Assembly (NCBI GenBank): GCA_002292955.1
Contig: DBCH01000027.1
Location: 1-23,665 of the forward strand
Direction: 5' to 3'
Length of the DNA stretch: 23,665 nt
Source: Microbacteriaceae bacterium UBA963
GTDB taxonomy: Bacteria > Actinomycetota > Actinomycetes > Actinomycetales > Microbacteriaceae
This document shows, piece by piece, positions 13,121 through 19,854 of the stretch; positions within the stretch are counted from its first letter, which is position 1; each line of letters opens with the position of its first letter. The notes below the pieces were generated by a model, which was not told the origin of the DNA, did not search any database, and saw only the letters and a list, made by a program, of their open reading frames with translations. A program made the translations under genes and the position numbers.

Positions 13121-14892
13121 AGCATCTCCGTTTCGCCCATGTAGGCCTTCAAAACTGCGGGGTCCTTCAGCACCTTCTCCTGAGAGCCGGATGCCAGCAC
13201 TTCACCAAAGTTCAGCACCGTGATGCTGGTGCACACGCTGCGAACGAGGTCAAGGTCGTGCTCGATGATCAGAATGGTTACGCCAAAGCGGCTGGGCACC
13301 TGGCGAAGACGATCGGCGAACAGCAGGTGCTCGTCGTGAGACAGGCCGGCTGCGGGTTCGTCGAGCATCAACACCAAGGGCTTCGCTGCCACGTTTGCCG
13401 CGACTTCAATGAGACGTCGAGTTCCCACGTCGACCATGCGCAGAGGAGTCATGGGCGGCGGGCAACCGAAGAACTCCAGAGTGTCGGCGATTTCCGCGTT
13501 GGTTGACTTTCCTCGCGACACAAAGCGCAGGTACGCACCAACCGTCAGAGTGTCGGGAACGCGGTCTTGCTGATACGTGCGTCGCAATCCTTGACGAGCA
13601 ATCTTGCTGGGCGACTCGTTATCGAGCTTCTCATCGAGAAGGAAAACCTCACCCGTGTGCTGCGGCAGGAACCCGGTCAGGGCGTCAACAAACGTCGACT
13701 TTCCTGCACCGTTGGGGCCGATCAGACCCACGATTGTTCCTTGCTCAACAGAAAGCGTGACGTCGTTGAGGGCCTTGACAGCGCCAAATTCCACGTTCAG
13801 GTTCTTGACCGAAAGGACAGTCTTACCGTTGCCCTTGGGAATTGCCGTCTTGCCGGATTCCTTGAGGTCGGCGAGGTGCGAGGCTACCAGTGGTTCTTTG
13901 GCTCGACGCTTGGCATAAATGGAGTTTCGAATTCCCTGGCCGAGGTTTGTTCCCGACGTGATTGCCTGAATACCCAAGATTCCGAAAATCACGTTGCCCC
14001 ACTGCTGATCAATCTTGAAGATCTTGAGGAGCTCGGGGATGAGAACGAAGAGCAGGCCGCCAAACAGCGCCATGTCAATGAGATACGAACCCGCCACCAC
14101 ACTCAGCACGTAAATGCCGAGCGAGTTGATTGTGGTGAAGGTTTGGGCGTTCGCTTGAATAATCTGACCGTCGAGGAGACCGCCCGCGATACCACCCACA
14201 AAGGCGCTCACGGCAAACGCCGAGAGCTTTGCCGTGCGAACGTTGGTTCCCGCAGAGGCCGTCCCGCGCTCTGAGAACGCAACTGCCTTCCAGGATGCGC
14301 CCCAGTTGCTGCGCTGCAAGAAGATGATCATCACGGCGACGAGCGCAACAGCCACCACGACAAAGATCACATATCCTCGGTCGCTGGCGACGGACGAGAT
14401 GCCGAGGTCGAAGGGACGGTCGATTCGAACGCCAGCCACAAACGCGGGGAATCCCAGCTTGTTGAGCGTCAGGTCCACGGCCGCGGCAACACCCAGCGTC
14501 AAAACGGCGAGGTTAACCCCGCGCAGGCGAAGGGCGGGGAGTCCCACGATGAAGCCGGCAACGGCAGCCACTAAGCCACCGACGATAACGAGCGCCACGA
14601 ACCGCACCGGGCCCAGGAACTCGAACACTCCGTTCACGTAGAGCCATTCAACAACCCAGGCACCCACGGCAGCAAAGGTGAGCTGACACAAGGCGATCAT
14701 TCCAGCCGAACCCGTCACCACGCCGAGCCCCATGAGGGAGACGCTGGCAATGAGGATCGACGTAAAGATGTTGATGGTCTTTTGGTCGGGCAGAGCGAAG
14801 CTCAGGATGAGCCCAACCACAACTGCTCCACCGGCGATAGCCCACGGCATCCATGCCGGGCCTTGCAAGAGAATACGACTAGCGCGCGACAT
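13117..14892 (-). CDS. LivM-LivG fusion: HAAT-type ABC permease joined to ATPase
   Basis: Encodes 591 residues. Residues 1 to about 320 form a LivM permease with eight or more hydrophobic helices and the EAA-like segment GTASAGTNVRTAKLSAFAVSA (208-228). Residues about 357-591 are a LivG-type ATPase with Walker A GPNGAGKST (392-400), Walker B LVLMLDEPAAGL (506-517) and switch His545. The signature is degenerate: VDVGTRR (487-493) stands where LSYGQQR is expected, so the Ser and Gln are lost. ATG 14892 is preceded by a perfect AAGGAGG and overlaps the livH end by 14 nt; a longer frame to 15015 only shadows livH. Fused LivMG proteins are known in actinobacteria. Confidence 0.93.
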   Translation of the reverse strand: MSRASRILLQGPAWMPWAIAGGAVVVGLILSFALPDQKTINIFTSILIASVSLMGLGVVTGSAGMIALCQLTFAAVGAWVVEWLYVNGVFEFLGPVRFVALVIVGGLVAAVAGFIVGLPALRLRGVNLAVLTLGVAAAVDLTLNKLGFPAFVAGVRIDRPFDLGISSVASDRGYVIFVVVAVALVAVMIIFLQRSNWGASWKAVAFSERGTASAGTNVRTAKLSAFAVSAFVGGIAGGLLDGQIIQANAQTFTTINSLGIYVLSVVAGSYLIDMALFGGLLFVLIPELLKIFKIDQQWGNVIFGILGIQAITSGTNLGQGIRNSIYAKRRAKEPLVASHLADLKESGKTAIPKGNGKTVLSVKNLNVEFGAVKALNDVTLSVEQGTIVGLIGPNGAGKSTFVDALTGFLPQHTGEVFLLDEKLDNESPSKIARQGLRRTYQQDRVPDTLTVGAYLRFVSRGKSTNAEIADTLEFFGCPPPMTPLRMVDVGTRRLIEVAANVAAKPLVLMLDEPAAGLSHDEHLLFADRLRQVPSRFGVTILIIEHDLDLVRSVCTSITVLNFGEVLASGSQEKVLKDPAVLKAYMGETEML

Positions 14893-15769
14893 CCCAAACC
14901 TCCTTGCGCTGGTTCCACAGCAGGAACACGACGATGACAACAATGGGCACCCAGTCTCGCAGGTACGTGAGATCGGGCAGGCTCGCGAAGAAGCCCTGAA
15001 CGATGCCCAAGGCAACGCCGCCGATCAAGCCCGCCCAGATGTTCCTAAACGCACCAATCAAGGCGGCAGCAGCTCCGGGAACGACAATCATTGACAGCGT
15101 GAAAATATCTGAACTCTGTGTGGGGGCGATAAAAACCACCAAGAGTCCCGAAATGAGGCCGGTAAAAAACCAGACCGACACGTTCATGAGCTTCACGTTG
15201 ACGCCCAAGAGCTCGGCGGCAGTCTGACGGTCGGCGATAGCGCGCAGGCGCACACCCAGCATGGTGCGCGAGAGGAGCAACTTGGCCAGTAAGGCAACCG
15301 CAATCGCTACACCAAGACTGAAGAGGGCAATTTTTGTAATGATGATGTTGCCCGGCAACTCGATAAGCGGACCAAAGATGATCGGCCTGAACGGCTGTGG
15401 TCGCGAACCAAAGAGGATGTAGGCGACGGCAATGAGCAAAAGAAGTCCCGCAACAGTGACGGCGGAACGAGCGGTGGAGGAGGCTTCTGGCAGCCACTGC
15501 GCGATAATCCAGCCAATCAGGGCTGAGACCAATCCGGCAATGAGGATGCCGAGAATTACCGCAACGATCATGGGAAGTTTGAACGGGAGCTTAATGCTGG
15601 TTTGGAACTGCCCCGCGGCGAGTCCGACACTGAAATAGGCGCCAATCATGCCCACGGCTACCTGGCTAAAGTTCACGGTTCGCGTGAGTTGGGCCATGAG
15701 AATAAGCAAAACGGCAACCGCGGCGTAGTAGCCTCCCGGGCCGATGCCTGCTATTGCGGACGAAAGCAC
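14879..15769 (-). CDS. livH: branched-chain-amino-acid-type ABC importer permease LivH
   Basis: Encodes 296 residues, almost entirely hydrophobic with about eight membrane helices, typical LivH length. The family segment TRTVNFSQVAVGMIGAYFSV near the N-terminus and the cytoplasmic loop SRTMLGVRLRAIADRQTAAELLGVNVKLMN (about 165-195), which contacts the ATPases, are clear. The start is GTG 15769 with GAGGAGG directly upstream. The gene overlaps the livMG fusion and follows the binding-protein gene by 121 nt. It forms half of the transmembrane pore with the LivM domain. Confidence 0.94.
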   Translation of the reverse strand: MLSSAIAGIGPGGYYAAVAVLLILMAQLTRTVNFSQVAVGMIGAYFSVGLAAGQFQTSIKLPFKLPMIVAVILGILIAGLVSALIGWIIAQWLPEASSTARSAVTVAGLLLLIAVAYILFGSRPQPFRPIIFGPLIELPGNIIITKIALFSLGVAIAVALLAKLLLSRTMLGVRLRAIADRQTAAELLGVNVKLMNVSVWFFTGLISGLLVVFIAPTQSSDIFTLSMIVVPGAAAALIGAFRNIWAGLIGGVALGIVQGFFASLPDLTYLRDWVPIVVIVVFLLWNQRKEVWDVAR

Positions 15770-15838
15770 GATTCCTCCTCGAATACGTGACGGACTAACG
15801 ATGAAACTCTAGCTTGTAAAGCATGGTTCTGTGTTGAA

Positions 15839-15888
15839 CGTGGGAGGCCCCCAGAGGAGACCTCCCACGCTCAGGCCTAAGCCTTAGG
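15839..15888 (-). terminator. intercistronic stem-loops between binding-protein gene and livH
   Basis: CGTGGGAGG (15839-15847) pairs perfectly with CCTCCCACG (15861-15869) over a 13-nt loop. A second short palindrome, CCTAAG-C-CTTAGG (15876-15888), lies between it and the binding-protein stop. There is no strong T-run. Such hairpins after a binding-protein gene usually act as partial terminators or mRNA 3'-end stabilisers, giving more binding protein than permease. That role is inferred from position. Confidence 0.55.
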
Positions 15889-15890
15889 AA

Positions 15891-17087
15891 CTACTGAACC
15901 ACGGGGATGGGCGTGAAGCCGATCTCCTCAGCGCCGTACCAGGGGCCAATCGAGGCCCACACGCCGGAACCGGGCTCAACGAGAACTTCCCAAGCCGAAG
16001 CGTTGGCCTGGTGAGCTTCGCCAGGACCGAAGATCCACGGGTTACCGCGCATCGGGTTGGCGTTTGCTTCAGTCTGAGCCTTGGCTGCTGCCGTAACAGA
16101 AGCCGCGGTGATCTCACCCTCAACGGATGCGAGAATCGCGAGGAAGTCCTGCGCAGCAAGGTAACCACCCTGTGCGAACGACGACTGTGCAACTCCAGCG
16201 GAGTCCATGAGCGCACGGAAGTCTGCGTTCACGTCCTCTTCGAGGGGTGCGAACTCAGCAGCGCTGGAAACGGGTCCAGCGTACGAAGCAACAGCAGCAG
16301 CGAACTCGGGGTAGTAGCACGAGGTCTGAACGTAAACGGGCAGCGAGCTACCAGCCTGCGTCAGGGCGTTGATCATACCGAGAACGTCAGGTCCCACACT
16401 CAGGAACACCATTGCGTCACAGTTGTTTCCGAGCAGAGCGTTCACGTTAGCCGTGTAGTCCGCACCGTATCCAACTGAGTCGTCCCAGCCAGCCATGGTC
16501 TGACCCGAGAAAGCTTCCCAGTTAGAGCGCATGACGGTGTAGGCATCCTTGGTTGCAGGGTCAGCCGAGGTCACCAGAGTACAGAGGGCCGTGTGGCCAT
16601 CGTTGGCAGCCTGCTGAATTGTTGCCTGTGCGTCGAAGAACGGACCAGTGTTGGCCGGAGCCACGTTAGCCGTACCGAAGCAGTAAGGGTCAACACCCGT
16701 TCCCTGGAGCGAGACCAGGTCGTTGTCGATCCACGTCTTCCAGTTGACAACGCAGTCGAGGAGTGAGGAAGAACCAACCATGGCTACGGCACCAGCGGAC
16801 AGGGCGTCCTTCTGGCACTGTGCCGAAGCAGCAGGGTCTACCTTGTCGTCACACACGAGGTACTCGATGGGACGACCGTCGAGGCCACCAGCAGCGTTGA
16901 ACTCGTCAAAGACGGCCTGCACTGCCTGAGGTGCCTCAGGGAAGAAGGTCAGGCTGGAGTTAGCAGCCACAACGATGGGATCGCCAGTTGCAGGGCCGCT
17001 ACTTCCGCCAGCCGAACATCCAGCAAGAGCCAGTGCAGTGGCGCCGGCGACGGCTGCTACTGCTAGCACTTTCTTGGAAATACGCAT
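15891..17087 (-). CDS. HAAT-type ABC importer substrate-binding lipoprotein
   Basis: Encodes 398 residues. A lipoprotein signal peptide ends in LALAGC with the lipidated Cys24, followed by a Gly/Ser linker, so the protein should sit on the outer face of the membrane. The rest is a periplasmic-binding-protein type I (Leu/Ile/Val-like) fold: PEAPQAVQAVFDEFNAAGGL is the usual first helix, and DALSAGAVAMVGSSS follows the domain pattern. It has an unusual number of cysteines (VCDDKV, AQCQKD, LDCVVN, YCFG, ALCTL, NNCD, TSCYY). ATG 17087 is preferred over 17117 because the signal peptide starts there. Codons look adapted to high expression. The ligand is unknown; the nearby oxidation genes suggest it need not be an amino acid. 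Confidence 0.92.
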   Translation of the reverse strand: MRISKKVLAVAAVAGATALALAGCSAGGSSGPATGDPIVVAANSSLTFFPEAPQAVQAVFDEFNAAGGLDGRPIEYLVCDDKVDPAASAQCQKDALSAGAVAMVGSSSLLDCVVNWKTWIDNDLVSLQGTGVDPYCFGTANVAPANTGPFFDAQATIQQAANDGHTALCTLVTSADPATKDAYTVMRSNWEAFSGQTMAGWDDSVGYGADYTANVNALLGNNCDAMVFLSVGPDVLGMINALTQAGSSLPVYVQTSCYYPEFAAAVASYAGPVSSAAEFAPLEEDVNADFRALMDSAGVAQSSFAQGGYLAAQDFLAILASVEGEITAASVTAAAKAQTEANANPMRGNPWIFGPGEAHQANASAWEVLVEPGSGVWASIGPWYGAEEIGFTPIPVVQ

Positions 17088-17104
17088 TGATATTGCCTCT
17101 CGGT

Positions 17105-17230
17105 TAGTTTCAGTCACATTGCTGTGACCTTATCCAGAGTCTCGGTAGAAGTCCTACCGAGTCGGTGAGAGAGAGCGTCCGATCTGCCTCGGCGCATGAA
17201 GTGAGGGTCTGTCAGACAAATCAGACAAAC
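17105..17230. promoter_or_regulatory. upstream region of the importer operon with several repeats
   Basis: This is the leader/promoter side of a 324-nt gap (17088-17411) with no gene. It holds GTCACA-TTGC-TGTGAC (17113-17128), CTCGGTAG-AAGTC-CTACCGAG (17141-17161) and a direct repeat TCAGACAAA twice (17212-17229). Read on the minus strand these lie about 25-145 nt upstream of the binding-protein start. No convincing -35/-10 pair is seen. The inverted repeats may be operators or a leader hairpin, and the direct repeats could suit an AraC-type activator; assignment is inference. Confidence 0.45.
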
Positions 17231-17344
17231 TGCCACACTGCAGTTGCAAAGGAAGGCGAATGCCCTCGCCACCTATTCTGAGTCAACCGCACGGGGGCTG
17301 TCTACTCCAAATGTTGTTCGTTTCGGAAATGCCCATGACTCACA

Positions 17345-17377
17345 GCGCACGAAAGAAAAACCCTTGATTTTTCAAGG
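17345..17377 (-). terminator. rho-independent terminator of the AraC-family gene
   Basis: On the minus strand CCTTGA, AAAA loop, TCAAGG (17377-17362) is followed by GGTTTTTCTTTC. The stem is short (6 bp) but perfect and has a true U-tract, rare in this window. It starts 34 nt after the araC-family stop and separates that gene from the importer operon further downstream. Confidence 0.68.
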
Positions 17378-17411
17378 ATTCTTAGCTACTTGGTTGAGAA
17401 ATTCAACGAAA

Positions 17412-18404
17412 TTACGATTTGATAACGAGTAGGTTTTCCGAGCCCAGCACGCGTTCGCGAAACTCGGTGGGAGGCTCACCAAACGTTCCTCGAAAAAGAC
17501 GAGAGAAGTGCGATGCGTCCGTGAAACCCCAGCGGGCAGCAATCGCAGAAACCGGGCGATCGGCAAAGATGGCATCAGCTAGATCGCGTCGACAGTGCTC
17601 CAGACGTCGCGAGCGAATCCAGGCCGAAACGGTCACACCCTGATCCTTGAAGACACCGTGCAGGTGGCGCGTCGAAATAAAGTTGGCGGCGGCAATAGAC
17701 GCGGGGCTCAATCCGGGATTGGCGAGGTTGTCATCTATGTAGGCGCGGATGTCGTGAATGAGTGCTGCTCGGTGGCTGGTGCTGTGCCCGCTCACATGGG
17801 TGTCGAGCTCGCTGTGCAACATGGTGGTGACCAAATCGACAGTGTTGTGGGCCAGGCGAAGGCCGCTGTGGCTCGTGAGGCGCTCCATGTTGTCGGTGAG
17901 GTGTGCGAGAAAAGGAGCAACCACGCGAGCAATGCCCTCGTCACCCTCGATTCGGTGAGCCGTAATCTGCGCCACGGCATCGGGCGGCAAATCAATAACC
18001 GTCTGCGGAAACATGAGCACGAGAGTGCGAAAATCATCGTCAAACGTGAGGGTGTAGGGACGCTGAGTGTCGTAAATAGCCATGTCCCCAGGAGACAGAA
18101 CCGCCTCTCGCCCGTCTTGCATAAGAAGTGCCGTTCCGGCTAACTGCAGTGACAACTTGAAAAAAGGTGCGTTTCCCGCGGCAATGAGATCGGGCGTGCG
18201 CTCCACGCTGTGCGGGTTTGCGCCCACCTCACTCACGAAGACGTCGCCTAAGGACCGCGACCGCAGTCGGGCTGCGAAGCTACCCGTCGATCGCGCGGTC
18301 ACGTTGAGCGGAACGAACGACTGGGACACGAGTGCACGCCACGAGGCAAAGTCCGTTACGGAGATCGTCTGCGCGACTCCGTCAACGTGTGCCTTCGATG
18401 TCAT
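17412..18404 (-). CDS. AraC-family transcriptional regulator
   Basis: Encodes 330 residues. The N-terminal part (about 30-215) resembles the AraC_binding_2 ligand domain: RSRSLGDVFVSEVGANPHSVERT, FFKLSLQLAGTALLMQDGRE and LSPGDMAIYDTQRPYTLTF are its typical cupin-like strands. The C-terminal AraC/XylS domain (about 225-325) has two helix-turn-helix units, LSPASIAAANFISTRHLHGVF and RPVSAIAARWGFTDASHFSR, then LFRGTFGEPPTEFR. Relatives of this architecture activate catabolic operons in response to a substrate or intermediate. ATG 18404 has GGGTGG upstream. It lies between the importer operon and the alcohol dehydrogenase gene with its own terminator, so it is a good candidate activator of one or both. 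Confidence 0.93.
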   Translation of the reverse strand: MTSKAHVDGVAQTISVTDFASWRALVSQSFVPLNVTARSTGSFAARLRSRSLGDVFVSEVGANPHSVERTPDLIAAGNAPFFKLSLQLAGTALLMQDGREAVLSPGDMAIYDTQRPYTLTFDDDFRTLVLMFPQTVIDLPPDAVAQITAHRIEGDEGIARVVAPFLAHLTDNMERLTSHSGLRLAHNTVDLVTTMLHSELDTHVSGHSTSHRAALIHDIRAYIDDNLANPGLSPASIAAANFISTRHLHGVFKDQGVTVSAWIRSRRLEHCRRDLADAIFADRPVSAIAARWGFTDASHFSRLFRGTFGEPPTEFRERVLGSENLLVIKS

Positions 18405-18528
18405 GAACGTGCCACCCCACTTCTCGTTACAGCAATATCGTATACGGTTTCAGATATCTTCTGTGCTTCTCCAAGGATACGCCACAACAGCGCGAATCGC
18501 ATCGGATCCGAATTGCATGGGAATCAAA

Positions 18529-18545
18529 ATGCGCCGGCGCCGCAT
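18529..18545 (-). terminator. possible terminator of the alcohol dehydrogenase gene
   Basis: On the minus strand ATGCG-GCGCCGG-CGCAT is followed by TTTTGATT, 28 nt after the alcohol dehydrogenase stop. The stem is only 5 bp, with a self-complementary GCGCCGGCGC (18531-18540) inside it. The call rests on position and the T-run. The rest of the 168-nt gap to the AraC gene shows a CGTATACG palindrome but no clear promoter. Confidence 0.38.
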
Positions 18546-18572
18546 CACGCTGCAGGCGCACGCAGGGAGCTG

Positions 18573-19670
18573 CTAGAAGATCACCACGGGCTTGAGCGTC
18601 ACGCCCGAAGCCGAATCATCAAACGCCGTGTTGATCTCGGAGAAGGGGTATGACTTCAGCAGGCGATCGAACGGGAAGAGCCCCCGCTCGTAGAGGTCGA
18701 CGAGCTGCGGCACGAACTTCGAGGGAACCGAGTCGCCCTCCACCACGAAGGTGACCGAGATACCCAGCGGCAACAGCGACCCGATGTCGAAGTTGGCGTT
18801 GGTGCCCATGGCTGCGGCTCCCACCACAACAGCGTGACCCTTAACACCGAGGCAAAACGTCATGTCGGTAAAGACCTGAGCCACTCCCGTGGTTTCGAGA
18901 GCGTAGTTGACCCCGCCACCCGTGATCTTCTGGACCTCGTCAATGACGTTGACCTTGGCGGCGTTGATGGTGTGCGTTGCGCCCAGCTCTGTGGCCAAGG
19001 CGAGGCGGCTATCGTGCACGTCAATCGCAATGATGGTTGTGCAGTTGGCAATCACCGCAGCCAGGAGGCCCGAAAGGCCCACGGCACCCGCACCGAAAAT
19101 GGCGATGGAGGTGCCGGCCTCGGGGGCCAGAGAGTTGAGCACGGCGCCGGCGCCGGTCTGAATTCCGCAACCGAGTGGGGCCAGAATCTCGAGGGGCGCC
19201 GACTTGGGCACCTTGACGACCGAGTTGAGAGGCACGTTGGCAAACTGCGAAAACGAGCTCTGGCCAAAGAAGTGTGACGATATCTGAGTGCCCTCGTGCG
19301 ACAGTGAGGATGATCCGTCCGCACGGCGGCCGCCAAAGTTGTCGCCAAAGAAATTGACACAGTAGCCGGGCTTGCCCGACGAGCAGTTGGCGCACTCGCC
19401 GCAGTGGGCGAAGCTCAGGAGCACGTGGTCGCCCACCGAAACCTTGGTGACGCCCTCACCCACGGCATCCACGATTCCGGCACCCTCGTGGCCAAGAACT
19501 GCGGGAAGCGGAGTGGGGTACCACTGGTCTCGCACGATGGCGTCGGTGTGGCACACACCACTGGCGACCATCTTGATGCGCACCTCACCGGGGCGTGGGT
19601 CGTCGAGGTCGAGCTCGGTCATGACGAGAGGTTGTTCTTTCTCAAACGCAACGGCGGCAGTGGTCTTCAT
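18573..19670 (-). CDS. zinc-dependent NAD(P) alcohol dehydrogenase (aryl/allylic alcohol type)
   Basis: Encodes 365 residues of the medium-chain dehydrogenase family, oxidising an alcohol to aldehyde or ketone. The catalytic zinc site is Cys40 (GVCHTD), His61/Glu62 (GHEGAG) and Cys168 (PLGCGIQTG). The structural zinc lobe is complete with Cys90, Cys93, Cys96 and Cys104 (CGECANCSSGKPGYC). The cofactor fold has GAGAVG (193-198) and Asp217 after the second strand, which favours NAD. The pattern, especially APLGCGIQTGAGAVLN, is like benzyl-alcohol and geraniol dehydrogenases (XylB/GeoA type). AAGGAG precedes ATG 19670. It is transcribed away from the monooxygenase operon across a 184-nt shared upstream region. 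Confidence 0.93.
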   Translation of the reverse strand: MKTTAAVAFEKEQPLVMTELDLDDPRPGEVRIKMVASGVCHTDAIVRDQWYPTPLPAVLGHEGAGIVDAVGEGVTKVSVGDHVLLSFAHCGECANCSSGKPGYCVNFFGDNFGGRRADGSSSLSHEGTQISSHFFGQSSFSQFANVPLNSVVKVPKSAPLEILAPLGCGIQTGAGAVLNSLAPEAGTSIAIFGAGAVGLSGLLAAVIANCTTIIAIDVHDSRLALATELGATHTINAAKVNVIDEVQKITGGGVNYALETTGVAQVFTDMTFCLGVKGHAVVVGAAAMGTNANFDIGSLLPLGISVTFVVEGDSVPSKFVPQLVDLYERGLFPFDRLLKSYPFSEINTAFDDSASGVTLKPVVIF

Positions 19671-19854
19671 GGGGATCTCCTTGGAGTGAGTCGAAAGCTT
19701 TATCCAATCCAGTCAACGCGATTTTTCGTGCCGAGTAAAGTCATCGGACCGAGCACTGCGCCCATACACAGTTTGGATGCGCCTTCGACCAAGAAAATCT
19801 CACAGATTTATGCAACTATCGAGCACACCTCTTTCATTGGCGAAAGGTATTGAC
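19671..19854. promoter_or_regulatory. divergent promoter region between alcohol dehydrogenase and monooxygenase
   Basis: This 184-nt gap must hold both promoters, since the flanking genes point away from each other. The GTG start at 19855 has GAAAGG about 8 nt upstream, and the opposite ATG has AAGGAG. I see no canonical -35/-10 pair in either direction; a minus-strand TTGACT near 19719 lacks a partner at the right distance. TTATCCA near 19700 also occurs near 17131 upstream of the importer operon, a weak hint of a shared site. Confidence 0.5.

Noticed and set aside
14893..15015. Upstream extension of the LivM-LivG fusion
   Set aside because: It shadows the end of livH in another frame; ATG 14892 has a perfect AAGGAGG.
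17113..17128. GTCACA-N4-TGTGAC considered as a CRP/GlxR site
   Set aside because: The half-sites are in the opposite order to TGTGA-N6-TCACA, so it is only a generic inverted repeat.
19777..19854. Upstream extension of the monooxygenase to an ATG at 19777
   Set aside because: The added residues are basic and unlike the family, while GTG 19855 has a well placed ribosome site and begins just before the FAD motif.
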